This document shows, one piece after another, positions 1 through 8,610 of a stretch of 64,000 nt of DNA. Within the stretch, counting starts at the first letter, position 1. Every line of letters starts with the position of its first letter. This DNA comes from Pseudomonas beijingensis (GTDB taxonomy: Bacteria; Pseudomonadota; Gammaproteobacteria; Pseudomonadales; Pseudomonadaceae), in contig NZ_CP117425.1 in NCBI RefSeq assembly GCF_030687295.1, forward strand, positions 930,001-994,000, in the 5' to 3' direction. The notes under the pieces were generated by a model. That model did not search any database. It saw nothing but the letters and a program-made list of their open reading frames with translations, and was not told the DNA's origin. The position numbers were made by a program, and so were the translations under genes.

Positions 1-65
1 GGTCATTGCCGCGCCGTCGGGTTCTGCGGACAATCTGCCACAGTTCCCCCAATGGATCGGCTGTC

Positions 66-860
66 ATGTCGCAACAGATTTTTTTCGCCCACGCCAATGG
101 TTTTCCCTCGGCCACCTACGGCAAGCTGTTCGCCGCATTGGCGCCGCAGTACCAGGTCGCGCACCTGGAACTGCACGGCCATGACCCGCGTTTTCCGGTG
201 GACGATAACTGGCACAACCTGGTGGACGAACTGATCCATCACCTGGAACAGCAACCGGCGCCGGTGTGGGGCGTTGGTCACTCCCTGGGTGGTGTGTTGC
301 ATCTGCACGCGGCGTTGCGCTGCCCCCAGTTGTATCGCGGCGTGGTCATGCTCGATTCGCCGGTGCTGACCCGTACCGACCAGTGGGTGATCCTGGCTGC
401 CAAGCGCCTGGGGCTCATCGATCGCCTGACCCCGGCCGGCCGGACCCTGGGACGGCGTGAGGAGTTCGCTGACCTGGAATCCGCCCGGCAGTATTTTGCC
501 GGCAAGACACTGTTCCGCAGCTTTGATCCGGATTGTTTCGACGCCTACCTGCAGCACGGCCTGCAGCAAGTCGGCGACCGACTGCGGCTGCGCTTCGACC
601 CGGCCACGGAAATCAGCATCTACCGCGGCGTGCCGCACACCAGCCCAGGTCGGCCCCGTAAGCTCAAGGTGCCGCTGGCCGTGGTGCGCGGCCGGCAGAG
701 TCGCGTGGTGATGCGGCATCACACCCGTTCGGTCGGGCGCATGCTCCATGGCGAATCCCTGAGCATGCCCGGCGGCCATATGTTTCCCCTCGAACGTCCA
801 CAAGACACGGCCAACCTGCTCAAGAATCTGTTCCAGCGTTGGGAAGGGCGCAGCGCATGA
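66..860 (+). CDS. alpha/beta hydrolase (first of a pair)
   Basis: A 264-residue alpha/beta-hydrolase-fold protein. The nucleophile elbow GHSLGG lies near residue 75 and the C-terminal PGGHMFPLE supplies the likely catalytic histidine; the N-terminal HANGFPS is a typical oxyanion-loop region. No signal peptide is visible, so it is probably cytoplasmic. The frame is open upstream, but the ATG at 66 places the fold at its usual start and has a weak GGA nine bases before it. Its TGA overlaps the ATG of the next hydrolase by four bases, so the two are translationally coupled. The substrate cannot be told from the sequence; an esterase or thioesterase-like role is possible. Confidence 0.85.
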   Translation: MSQQIFFAHANGFPSATYGKLFAALAPQYQVAHLELHGHDPRFPVDDNWHNLVDELIHHLEQQPAPVWGVGHSLGGVLHLHAALRCPQLYRGVVMLDSPVLTRTDQWVILAAKRLGLIDRLTPAGRTLGRREEFADLESARQYFAGKTLFRSFDPDCFDAYLQHGLQQVGDRLRLRFDPATEISIYRGVPHTSPGRPRKLKVPLAVVRGRQSRVVMRHHTRSVGRMLHGESLSMPGGHMFPLERPQDTANLLKNLFQRWEGRSA

Positions 861-1708
861 GTGTGGTCGAGGAGGTCCGCCTGAGCCTGCCTCACATCGA
901 ACTGGCGGCGCACTTGTTCGGCCCGGAAGACGGTTTGCCGGTGATTGCCCTGCACGGTTGGTTGGACAACGCCAACAGCTTCGCCCGCTTGGCGCCCAAG
1001 CTTGAGGGGCTGCGGGTGATTGCCCTGGACATGGCCGGTCACGGTCATTCCGAACATCGGCCGCCGGGCGCCGGCTATGCCTTGTGGGACTACGCCCATG
1101 ATGTGCTGCAAGTGGCCGAGCAACTGGGCTTGAAGCGCTTCGCCCTGTTGGGGCATTCCATGGGCGCCATTGTGTCGCTGGTACTGGCCGGCTCTCTGCC
1201 GGAACGGGTGACGCACCTGGGGTTGATCGACGGGGTGATTCCTCCTACAGCCAAAGGTGATAACGCGGCCGAACGCATGGGCATGGCCCTGCAAGCCCAG
1301 TTGGATTTGCAGCAAAAACGCAAGCCGGTCTACAAGACCCTCGAGCGGGCCATCGAAGTGCGCATGAAGGGGCTGGTGGCGGTCAGCCGTGAGGCTGCCG
1401 AGTTGCTGGCCCAGCGTGGCCTGATGCCGGTGCCGGGGGGCTACACCTGGCGCACCGACAACCGCCTGACCCTGCCATCGCCCCTGCGCCTGACCGAGGA
1501 CCAGGCCATGGCGTTCGTCGCCCGGGTCGGTTGTCCGGCGCATCTGGTGGTGGCGGCCGACGGCATGCTTGCCCAGCACCCGGAACTGCTGGAGCGTCTA
1601 CCCTTCAGTCATGAGCAGTTGCCGGGCGGCCATCATTTGCACCTGAACGACGAGGTCGGTGCCGCGCTTGTAGCAGACTGTTTCAATCGGTTCTTCACCG
1701 CTCCTTGA
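857..1708 (+). CDS. alpha/beta hydrolase (second of a pair)
   Basis: A 283-residue alpha/beta hydrolase with ALHGWLDNANSF (HG oxyanion motif), a nucleophile elbow LLGHSMGAI near residue 100 and a C-terminal PGGHHLHL histidine. It starts at an ATG inside the stop of the preceding hydrolase (ATGA overlap), so the two form one transcription unit. The two proteins differ enough to suggest different substrates rather than a recent duplication. No export signal is visible. The family includes serine hydrolases and MhpC-like C-C hydrolases; the exact reaction is unknown. Confidence 0.88.
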   Translation: MSVVEEVRLSLPHIELAAHLFGPEDGLPVIALHGWLDNANSFARLAPKLEGLRVIALDMAGHGHSEHRPPGAGYALWDYAHDVLQVAEQLGLKRFALLGHSMGAIVSLVLAGSLPERVTHLGLIDGVIPPTAKGDNAAERMGMALQAQLDLQQKRKPVYKTLERAIEVRMKGLVAVSREAAELLAQRGLMPVPGGYTWRTDNRLTLPSPLRLTEDQAMAFVARVGCPAHLVVAADGMLAQHPELLERLPFSHEQLPGGHHLHLNDEVGAALVADCFNRFFTAP

Positions 1709-1837
1709 CTTGCGCCGGGCAACTGTCGAGGCTGGGCGGGTTGAAAGGGAGACAACCATGACAGACCTCTGTTTGCCAGCCTCGCGGCACATCGACGACG
1801 CCCGTTGCGTTCAAGTGTCCCAGGCAAAGCCGATCCG

Positions 1838-2656
1838 ATGAAATTATCCGCTCACTCACTCGTCCTGCTGGCGCTGGCCTGCCTCAGCCCGGCGTCGTTC
1901 GCCGTCGATGTGCCGGGCAGTCGCGATCTGGATCGCGTGCCGCGCATGCCCGATGCCCAGATTGTCGATTACCGGCAGACCGGCGACCTGGAACGTGTCT
2001 ACCCCATGGGCTCGATCCGCAAGATCAGCGGCCAGTTGCGCTTTGACGGCCAGGTCGATGCCCGTGGGAATGTCACGTCGGTTACCTATGAACTGCCGCC
2101 GGAACATTCCGCCACCCAGGCCTTCACCGCGGCTCGCGAAGCGTTGCAGAAACAGGGTGCCGAGCTGTTGTTCTGGTGCCAGGCCCGCGATTGCGGCGAA
2201 AGCAGCCTGTGGGCCAACGACGTCTTCGGCAATGCCAAGCTCTATGGCGCCGACAACGGCCAGGCCTTCCTGCTGCTGCGCCTGGCGCCGCCCGCGGACA
2301 ACACGCTGATTGCGCTGTATGCCATCACCCGCGGCAATCGCAAGGCCTACCTGCATGTCGAGCAGTTCGAGGCGAATGCTGCGCTGGGGGACTTGCTGCC
2401 GACCTCGGCCACCCTGCTGCGCCAACTCAAGGACACCGGTGTCCTGGACTTGCCGCGTCTTGCCGGTGAGCCGGACGACACCTGGTTGCGCCTGTTGTCC
2501 CGGGCGCTGAACCTGGACACGGGCCTGCGGGTCAGTATCGCCGGTCCCCGGGCCGAGGACTGGCTTGAGGCGCTGGCGGGCCAGGGTGTCCGGGCGGCGC
2601 GCATGGAGGCCGCCAGCGGCGAGGCGGCGGGATTGCACCTGGAATTGCTGCGCTAA
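1838..2656 (+). CDS. DUF4892 domain-containing exported protein
   Basis: A 272-residue protein with a clear Sec signal peptide: a charged start, a hydrophobic run LVLLALACL and a likely cleavage after SFA-V near residue 21. The mature part resembles the DUF4892 family found in Pseudomonas, which has no assigned reaction. It contains two cysteines (WCQARDCG) that could pair in the periplasm. The ATG at 1838 was chosen because it directly precedes the signal peptide; an in-frame ATG at 1805 would put a non-hydrophobic stretch ahead of it. It lies between the hydrolase pair and the permease, all on the same strand, possibly co-transcribed. Confidence 0.8.
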   Translation: MKLSAHSLVLLALACLSPASFAVDVPGSRDLDRVPRMPDAQIVDYRQTGDLERVYPMGSIRKISGQLRFDGQVDARGNVTSVTYELPPEHSATQAFTAAREALQKQGAELLFWCQARDCGESSLWANDVFGNAKLYGADNGQAFLLLRLAPPADNTLIALYAITRGNRKAYLHVEQFEANAALGDLLPTSATLLRQLKDTGVLDLPRLAGEPDDTWLRLLSRALNLDTGLRVSIAGPRAEDWLEALAGQGVRAARMEAASGEAAGLHLELLR

Positions 2657-2719
2657 GCTGTTTCGGGGCAGCGGGTTCACACCGTTGCCCCGGTCCTGTT
2701 CATTTTTTCGAGACCCTAC

Positions 2720-3757
2720 ATGCTCAATAACGATCGGCTGTTGGTGCAGATCCTGCTCCTGGTGTTGTTCGGCGCAAGCCTCTGGGTCATGGCGCCGTTC
2801 TGGTCGGCGCTGTTCTGGGGTGCGGTGCTGGCGTTCGCCAGTTGGCCGTTGATGCGCCTGCTGACCCGTTGGGTCAATGGCCGCGAATCCCTGGCGGCGG
2901 CGTTGCTGACGGTGGGCTGGATGCTGTTGGTGGCGGTGCCGCTGGTGTGGCTGGGGTTCAACCTGGCCGACCATGTGCGCGATGCCACGGCGTTCATCAG
3001 GGACGTGCAGGTCGACGGCTTGCCGGAAGCGCCCGTCTGGCTGGCCGGCGTGCCGCTGGTGGGCGGGCGACTGGTCGGCATCTGGAACAGCATCGATCAG
3101 CAGGGCGCGGCCATGATGGTGTCCATCAAACCGTACCTGGGGCAGGTGGGCAACTGGCTGTTGGCGCGCAGTGCGCAGATCGGCGGTGGCATCCTCGAAC
3201 TGACCCTGAGCATCGTATTCGTGTTCTTTTTCTATCGCGACGGCCCGCGCCTGGCGGTGTTCGTCCACGGGTTGCTGGAGCGTCTGATCGGCGACCGTGC
3301 CGGTTACTACATCGAGCTGGTGGCCGGTACGGTGCAACGGGTGGTCAACGGCGTGATCGGCACCGCGGCGGCCCAGGCCGTGCTGGCGCTGATCGGTTTC
3401 CTGATCGCCGGGGTGCCGGGGGCGCTGGTGCTGGGGATCGTCACGTTCCTGCTGAGCCTGATCCCCATGGGGCCTCCCCTGGTCTGGATCCCCGCCACGG
3501 CGTGGCTGGCATGGAAGGGTGAATACGGAATGGCGGTGTTCCTCGGCATCTGGGGCACGTTCATCATCAGTGGTGTGGACAACGTGCTCAAACCCTACCT
3601 GATCAGCCGAGGCGGAAACCTGCCCCTGGTCATCGTGTTGCTGGGGGTGTTCGGCGGATTGATCGCCTTCGGGTTCATCGGCCTGTTCATCGGCCCGACC
3701 CTGTTGGCGGTGGCGTACAGCCTGTTGACGGACTGGAGCAAAAGCCAGGCTCGATAG
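2720..3757 (+). CDS. AI-2E family transporter (PerM/YdiK-like permease)
   Basis: A 345-residue inner-membrane protein with about seven or eight hydrophobic segments. It has the conserved AI-2E/PerM features: the late motif IPMGPPLVWIP, then a loop with GVDNVLKPYLIS and a final glycine-rich pair of helices (GVFGGLIAFGFIGLFIGP). The family was named for autoinducer-2 export (TqsA), but members also act as Na+/H+ antiporters or have unknown cargo, so the substrate is not assigned. It starts 63 bases after the DUF4892 stop; no terminator is visible between them. Confidence 0.92.
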   Translation: MLNNDRLLVQILLLVLFGASLWVMAPFWSALFWGAVLAFASWPLMRLLTRWVNGRESLAAALLTVGWMLLVAVPLVWLGFNLADHVRDATAFIRDVQVDGLPEAPVWLAGVPLVGGRLVGIWNSIDQQGAAMMVSIKPYLGQVGNWLLARSAQIGGGILELTLSIVFVFFFYRDGPRLAVFVHGLLERLIGDRAGYYIELVAGTVQRVVNGVIGTAAAQAVLALIGFLIAGVPGALVLGIVTFLLSLIPMGPPLVWIPATAWLAWKGEYGMAVFLGIWGTFIISGVDNVLKPYLISRGGNLPLVIVLLGVFGGLIAFGFIGLFIGPTLLAVAYSLLTDWSKSQAR

Positions 3758-3790
3758 TTTGAATGCCGAGCATTTGTGGTCCGAGCACCA

Positions 3791-3920
3791 GTGGCGAGGG
3801 AGCTTGCTCCCGCTGGCTTGCGAAGCGACCCCAAACCAATCACCTTGATCTACCTGACACACCGCGTTATCTGGCTTTAGGGCCGCTACGCAGCCCAGCG
3901 GGAGCAAGCTCCCTCGCCAC
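3791..3920 (+). repeat. paired REP element, GTGGCGAGGG type
   Basis: Two inverted copies of the palindromic sequence beginning GTGGCGAGGGAGCTTGCTCC flank a spacer of about 60 bases, forming a large imperfect hairpin. Each arm also contains its own palindrome (GGGAGCTTGCTCCC) and a second short stem (CTTGCGAAG / CTACGCAG). This is the layout of a Pseudomonas REP doublet. It fills most of the gap between the permease and pyrF and could stabilise or terminate the upstream transcript. Confidence 0.85.
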
Positions 3921-4002
3921 GGGGTTACGGCATAGCGCAGTGCCATGTCGGGGGGCGATGAGATTTACCGATCATCGGGTCCCGCACGGGCGCTCGTTCC
4001 GC

Positions 4003-4008
4003 TACAAT
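4003..4008 (+). promoter_or_regulatory. possible -10 element of pyrF
   Basis: TACAAT lies 34 bases before the pyrF ATG. No convincing -35 hexamer is visible at the expected distance, so the call is weak. Confidence 0.3.
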
Positions 4009-4042
4009 GCGCGCCGATTTCGACTTGCCTGAGAGCCCGCTC

Positions 4043-4741
4043 ATGTCCGCCTGCCAGACGCCCATTATCGTCGCCCTGGATTTCCCCACCCGTGACGCCG
4101 CCCTGAAGCTGGCCGACCAGTTGGACCCCAAGCTTTGCCGGGTCAAAGTCGGCAAGGAACTGTTCACCAGTTGCGCTTCGGAAATTGTCGGGACCCTGCG
4201 TGACAAGGGTTTCGAAGTGTTCCTGGACCTGAAATTCCACGACATTCCCAATACCACCGCCATGGCGGTCAAGGCAGCTGCGGAGATGGGCGTGTGGATG
4301 GTCAACGTGCATTGCTCCGGTGGCCTGCGCATGATGGCGGCTTGCCGTGAAGTGCTGGATCAGCGCAGCGGCCCGAAACCGTTGCTGATCGGCGTGACCG
4401 TGCTGACCAGCATGGAGCGCGAGGACCTGGCCGGGATCGGTCTGGACATCGAGCCCCAGGAGCAGGTGCTGCGGTTGGCGGCGCTGGCGCAGAAGGCCGG
4501 CCTGGACGGTCTGGTCTGCTCGGCCCTGGAGGCCAGCGCCCTGAAAGCGGCCCACCCGTCGTTGCAACTGGTGACCCCGGGGATTCGTCCGGCGGGCAGC
4601 GCCCAGGACGATCAACGCCGCATCCTGACCCCGCGCCAGGCGCTGGACGCCGGCTCCGATTACCTGGTGATCGGTCGCCCGATCAGCCAGGCGGCTGATC
4701 CGGCCAAGGCATTGGCGGCGGTCGTGGCCGAACTGGCCTGA
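4043..4741 (+). CDS. pyrF: orotidine 5'-phosphate decarboxylase
   Basis: A 232-residue cytoplasmic enzyme that converts OMP to UMP, the last step of de novo pyrimidine synthesis. The N-terminal IIVALDF and the catalytic motif [10 protein letters not shown] (Asp-Lys-...-Asp) near residues 60-70 are diagnostic, as is the C-terminal phosphate-binding VIGRPIS. The length matches the family. The ATG at 4043 begins [14 protein letters not shown] as in other Pseudomonas PyrF proteins; an in-frame ATG at 4007 adds a stretch foreign to the family and has no ribosome site. The gene stands alone between two REP elements. Confidence 0.97.
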   Translation: MSACQTPIIVALDFPTRDAALKLADQLDPKLCRVKVGKELFTSCASEIVGTLRDKGFEVFLDLKFHDIPNTTAMAVKAAAEMGVWMVNVHCSGGLRMMAACREVLDQRSGPKPLLIGVTVLTSMEREDLAGIGLDIEPQEQVLRLAALAQKAGLDGLVCSALEASALKAAHPSLQLVTPGIRPAGSAQDDQRRILTPRQALDAGSDYLVIGRPISQAADPAKALAAVVAELA

Positions 4742-4777
4742 TCAAACACTGAAAACCCCTTGATGTGGGAGTGAACC

Positions 4778-4868
4778 TGTGGGAGCGAGCTTGCTCGCGA
4801 TAGCGGTGCGTCGGTCAATATCAATGTTGACTGACGCGGCCCCATCGCGAGCAAGCTCGCTCCCACAG
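4778..4868 (+). repeat. paired REP element, GTGGGAGCGAGC type
   Basis: Inverted copies of the GTGGGAGCGAGCTTGCTCGCGA palindrome surround a short spacer, forming a long hairpin in the gap between the convergent genes pyrF and the MDR oxidoreductase. A broken third copy (GCTCCCACAGTTGATG) follows at about 4894-4909. The position between convergent genes suits a transcript-stabilising or terminating role. Confidence 0.85.
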
Positions 4869-4914
4869 TTGTTTTGTGTAGACCTTGAGAGCCAGCTCCC
4901 ACAGTTGATGTGTA

Positions 4915-5919
4915 TCAGACCTTGAGTACGAGTTTCCCGAAGTTCTCCCCACTGAACAACTTGGTCAGCGTCTCGGGGAAGGTCTCCAACCCTTCGACGA
5001 TGTCTTCCTTGCTCTTGAGCTGCCCCTTGGCCATCCAGCCGGCCATTTCCTGTCCGGCGGCGGCGAACTGGGAGGCGTAGTCCATGACCACGAAGCCCTC
5101 CATGCGTGCCCGGTTGACCAGCAGGGACAGGTAGTTGGCGGGGCCCTTCACCGCTTCCTTGTTGTTGTACTGGCTGATGGCGCCGCAAATCACCACGCGG
5201 GCCTTGAGGTTCAGGCGGCTGAGCACGGCATCGAGGATGTCGCCCCCGACGTTGTCGAAATACACATCCACGCCTTTGGGGCATTCGCGCTTGAGACCGG
5301 CGTGGACGTCTTCGTTCTTGTAGTCGATGGCCCCGTCGAAGCCCAATTCATCGACCAGGAATTTGCATTTGTCGGCGCCGCCGGCGATGCCCACCACACG
5401 ACAGCCTTTGAGCTTGGCGATCTGCCCGGCGATGCTCCCCACCGCACCGGCGGCGCCCGACAGCACCACGGTCTCGCCGGCCTTGGGCGCGCCGACGTCC
5501 AGCAGGGCGAAATAGGCGGTCATGCCGGTCATGCCCAGGGCGGACAAATAACGGGGTAGCGGTGCCAGTTTCGGATCGACTTTGTAGAAACCCCTTGGCT
5601 CGCCGAGGAAATAATCCTGCACGCCCAGGGCACCGTTGACGTAGTCCCCGACCGCGAACCCGGGGTTGTTCGAGGCGATCACCTGGCCGACACCCAGCGC
5701 TCGCATCACTTCACCGAGACCGACCGGTGGGATATAGGACTTGCCCTCGTTCATCCAGCCGCGCATGGCCGGGTCCAGGGACAGATATTCGTTCTTCACC
5801 AGGATCTGGCCGGCTGCCGGCTCGCCCACCGGTACTTGCTGATAGGTAAAAGTCTCGCGGGTCGCGGCGCCTACCGGGCGTTTGGCGAGCAGGAACTGGC
5901 GATTGGTCTGGGCAGTCAT
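4915..5919 (-). CDS. NADP-dependent oxidoreductase, CurA/YncB-type MDR
   Basis: A 334-residue medium-chain dehydrogenase/reductase of the zinc-free leukotriene-B4-dehydrogenase / CurA branch. Near residue 150 it has the NADP-binding loop GAAGAVGSIAGQIAKLKG. Upstream are the family motifs DPAMRGWMNE and YFALLDVGAPKAGETVVLSGA; the catalytic-zinc cysteine/histidine set of classic alcohol dehydrogenases is absent. Such enzymes reduce the C=C bond of alpha,beta-unsaturated carbonyls using NADPH in the cytoplasm. I chose the ATG at 5919 (MTAQTNRQFLL); a GTG three codons earlier is possible. It is divergent from the SDR gene. Confidence 0.92.
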   Translation of the reverse strand: MTAQTNRQFLLAKRPVGAATRETFTYQQVPVGEPAAGQILVKNEYLSLDPAMRGWMNEGKSYIPPVGLGEVMRALGVGQVIASNNPGFAVGDYVNGALGVQDYFLGEPRGFYKVDPKLAPLPRYLSALGMTGMTAYFALLDVGAPKAGETVVLSGAAGAVGSIAGQIAKLKGCRVVGIAGGADKCKFLVDELGFDGAIDYKNEDVHAGLKRECPKGVDVYFDNVGGDILDAVLSRLNLKARVVICGAISQYNNKEAVKGPANYLSLLVNRARMEGFVVMDYASQFAAAGQEMAGWMAKGQLKSKEDIVEGLETFPETLTKLFSGENFGKLVLKV

Positions 5920-6143
5920 GGTTGGCACTCAAGATGAATGAAGACTTGTTGATAGACCTTCGAAGCATTTGCCGCAAGGTTCGCAGCCTCAGCGAATGCA
6001 CTTCGATCCAACCCAGTGATAGTGCCTCCAGGGCCGTTATCACTGGCGCCCATGAACGTTCAACCGGCATCTGGATAGTGCTGCCGTGCCACGGGAGGCT
6101 GTGGCTACACTGGCGCGACCCCGCATTCTTCGAGGAATTGACA

Positions 6144-6905
6144 ATGAGCATGACGTTTTCCGGACAGGTCGCCGTGGTAACCGGCGCCGCCGCAGGCATT
6201 GGTCGCGCCACGGCCCAGGCGTTCGCGGCAGAGGGCCTGAAAGTGGTCGTGGCCGACCTGGACGTAGCGGGCGGCGAGGGCACGGTGCAGTCGATTCGTG
6301 ATGCGGGCGGCGAAGCGGTGTTCGTGCGCTGCAACGTGACGTTGGAAAGCGATGTGCAGCAGCTGATGGACGAGGTGATCAAGACTTACGGACGCCTTGA
6401 CTATGCCTTCAACAACGCCGGGATCGAGATCGAGAAGGGCAAGTTGGCCGACGGTACGCTCGACGAGTTCGACGCGATCATGGGCGTCAATGTGAAGGGC
6501 GTCTGGTTGTGCATGAAGTACCAGTTGCCCTTGCTGCTGGCGCAGGGCGGCGGTGCTATCGTCAACACGGCCTCGGTGGCCGGCCTGGGCGCTGCGCCGA
6601 AGATGAGCATCTATGCCGCTTCCAAGCACGCCGTGATCGGCCTGACCAAATCGGCCGCCATCGAATACGCCAAGAAAAAGATTCGCGTGAATGCGGTCTG
6701 TCCGGCGGTGATCGACACTGACATGTTCCGTCGCGCCTATGAGGCGGACCCGAAAAAAGGCGAGTTCGCCAATGCCATGCACCCGGTGGGGCGTATCGGC
6801 AAGGTCGAGGAAATCGCCAGCGCCGTGCTCTATTTGTGCAGCGATGGCGCGGCGTTCACCACTGGCCATTCCTTGGCGGTGGACGGCGGGGTCACGGCGT
6901 TCTGA
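6144..6905 (+). CDS. SDR family oxidoreductase
   Basis: A 253-residue classical short-chain dehydrogenase/reductase. It has the Rossmann motif TGAAAGIGRAT near residue 12, NNAG near 90, the catalytic Ser in NTASVAG, the YAASK active-site pair near 157, and a C-terminal GHSLAVDGGVTAF. The length is standard. The ATG at 6144 is preceded by a GAGG ribosome site at about 6131. The substrate is not predictable; similar proteins are annotated as glucose 1-dehydrogenase-like or 2,5-dichloro-2,5-cyclohexadiene-1,4-diol dehydrogenase-like. It is divergent from the MDR oxidoreductase, and a hairpin terminator follows. Confidence 0.92.
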   Translation: MSMTFSGQVAVVTGAAAGIGRATAQAFAAEGLKVVVADLDVAGGEGTVQSIRDAGGEAVFVRCNVTLESDVQQLMDEVIKTYGRLDYAFNNAGIEIEKGKLADGTLDEFDAIMGVNVKGVWLCMKYQLPLLLAQGGGAIVNTASVAGLGAAPKMSIYAASKHAVIGLTKSAAIEYAKKKIRVNAVCPAVIDTDMFRRAYEADPKKGEFANAMHPVGRIGKVEEIASAVLYLCSDGAAFTTGHSLAVDGGVTAF

Positions 6906-6931
6906 GGACGGTTCCCTGAGCTTGTAGGACG

Positions 6932-6958
6932 AAGCCCGCACTGGTTGCGGGCTTTTTC
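6932..6958 (+). terminator. rho-independent terminator after SDR gene
   Basis: The stem AAGCCCGCA / TGCGGGCTT with a five-base loop is followed by TTTCTT, 26 bases downstream of the SDR stop codon. Confidence 0.85.
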
Positions 6959-7111
6959 TTTGGGCGGTGAAAAAAAGCTCGGAGCGGCCTATCAATGTGT
7001 TTCAAAGGGTGAGAATCGGCGGTTTTGGCGACGTTGTCGTACATCGTTGGCGGGTGGCCTGTGCTTAACTGTTTCCGGAAATAAAACAAACGCTTAGGAG
7101 CTTGGTTACTC

Positions 7112-8500
7112 ATGGAGTTGAGAATCGACCGGCAGGCCTTGGTGCCTGTCGTGCAGCAAATCGTCGACGCGCTGACCGGCTGGATCCGACAGGATGCGGT
7201 GCAACCGGGGACTCGCCTGCCGTCCGTGCGCCAACTGGCGCGGCAGAACCTGCTCAGCCAGTCCAGCGTCAATGAAGCGTGTGAGCGCCTGGTTGCCCAA
7301 GGCCTGCTGGCGTCCCGGCATGGCTCCAGCTTTTTTGTCGCACCACCTCTTGCATCCGGGCACGCGTGCACTGACCCGGATCGGTGGCAAGACACGCTCG
7401 CCGAGGGCGGTGATTCCTCGCAATGGGCGTTGAAGCTGGGATGTGGCGGGTTGCCCGAGAGCTGGCGTGAAAGCGATGACCTGGGTTATGCGATCCGGCA
7501 GGTTACCCGCACCGATATGGCGGGGCTGTTCAACTACAGCACATCGCTGGGGCTGCCCGCCCTGCGTGAACAGCTGTCCAGGCGCCTGAAGCAGCTCAAT
7601 ATCGAGGCCGATAAAGACCTGATCCTGACCACCACCGGGGCCACCCATGGGCTGGACTTGATCGTGCGGACACTGTTGCAGCCAGGCGCCTGCGTGGTGG
7701 TGGAGAGCCCCGGTTATCCAAGCCTGTTCGACCTGCTCAAGTTGCACAAGATCGACATGATCGAACTGCCCAGGACCCCGCGGGGCCCGGACGTTGATGT
7801 GTTGCAAGAGTTGTTGGCGACACATCGGCCCAGTGCGCTGTTCGTCAACAGTGCCTGCCACAACCCGACCGGCAGCAACCTGGCACCGGCCGTGGCCCAA
7901 CGGTTGCTGCAACTGACGAAGCAACACGCCGTGCTGGTGATCGAAGACGATGCCTATGGCGATTTCCAGAACTCGGCGCGGACCCGGCTGGCGGCGCTGG
8001 ATGCCGACGTGGTCTACGTGGGCAGTTTCTCGAAGACCCTGAGCAGTTCGTTGCGCGTCGGTTTCGTAGTAGCCGGGCCGTCCATCATCGCGCGCCTGAG
8101 CGAGGTCAAGGGCATTACCAGCATGGGCGGGTCGCGGTTCTGTGAGTCGGTGCTTGCCAATCTCTTGGCCAACGGGGCCTATCGCAAACTGGTCCAGCGC
8201 CAGCGGCAGCGTTTGGGCGTCGATACGGCGGCACTGCTGCAGGTATTGGAGGATGCTGACTGGGAGGTCTTTGGCAAACCCGCTGGCGGGCTTTTCATCT
8301 GGGCAAGATCGCCAATGAGTGACTACGCTGGATTACAACGTCTGGCCAAGCGCTTCGGCGTGTTGCTGTCTTCGCCCACGGCCTTCAGCCCCTCGGGCGC
8401 CGACAGCGACTGGCTACGGATCAACGTGGCCTATGCCCGTGATTCCCGGGCGCTGGGTTTTTTCCGGGCCGCGGCTCTGGATCGACCTCAAGTGTCCTGA
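7112..8500 (+). CDS. MocR-type transcriptional regulator (GntR HTH + aminotransferase domain)
   Basis: A 462-residue fusion. Residues 1-70 form a GntR winged helix (LPSVRQLARQNLLSQSSVNEACERL). Residues from about 105 form a fold-type-I aminotransferase domain with HNPTGSN, IEDDAYGDF and the PLP lysine in SFSKTLSSSLRVG. MocR proteins use PLP or an amino-acid adduct as the effector and usually regulate a neighbouring metabolic or transport gene. A ribosome site AGGAG precedes the ATG. The flanking genes (an upstream SDR ended by a terminator and a downstream chemoreceptor on the same strand) give no obvious vitamin B6 or amino-acid target, so the regulon is unknown. Confidence 0.93.
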   Translation: MELRIDRQALVPVVQQIVDALTGWIRQDAVQPGTRLPSVRQLARQNLLSQSSVNEACERLVAQGLLASRHGSSFFVAPPLASGHACTDPDRWQDTLAEGGDSSQWALKLGCGGLPESWRESDDLGYAIRQVTRTDMAGLFNYSTSLGLPALREQLSRRLKQLNIEADKDLILTTTGATHGLDLIVRTLLQPGACVVVESPGYPSLFDLLKLHKIDMIELPRTPRGPDVDVLQELLATHRPSALFVNSACHNPTGSNLAPAVAQRLLQLTKQHAVLVIEDDAYGDFQNSARTRLAALDADVVYVGSFSKTLSSSLRVGFVVAGPSIIARLSEVKGITSMGGSRFCESVLANLLANGAYRKLVQRQRQRLGVDTAALLQVLEDADWEVFGKPAGGLFIWARSPMSDYAGLQRLAKRFGVLLSSPTAFSPSGADSDWLRINVAYARDSRALGFFRAAALDRPQVS

Positions 8501-8610
8501 AAACGACGCGGCTGTAGCTTTTTGCCATTATTCCGACGCCAGCACCTTGTGTTGCAGGGCGTCTCGTTGCGAATCTGCAATCAACACACACTGGCAGAGG
8601 ACTGAGCGCA

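Noticed and set aside
1856..3946. Open frame of almost 700 codons on the minus strand across the DUF4892 and AI-2E genes
   Set aside because: It crosses two well-supported genes and a REP element; its His/Gln-rich composition is typical of reverse-frame artefacts.
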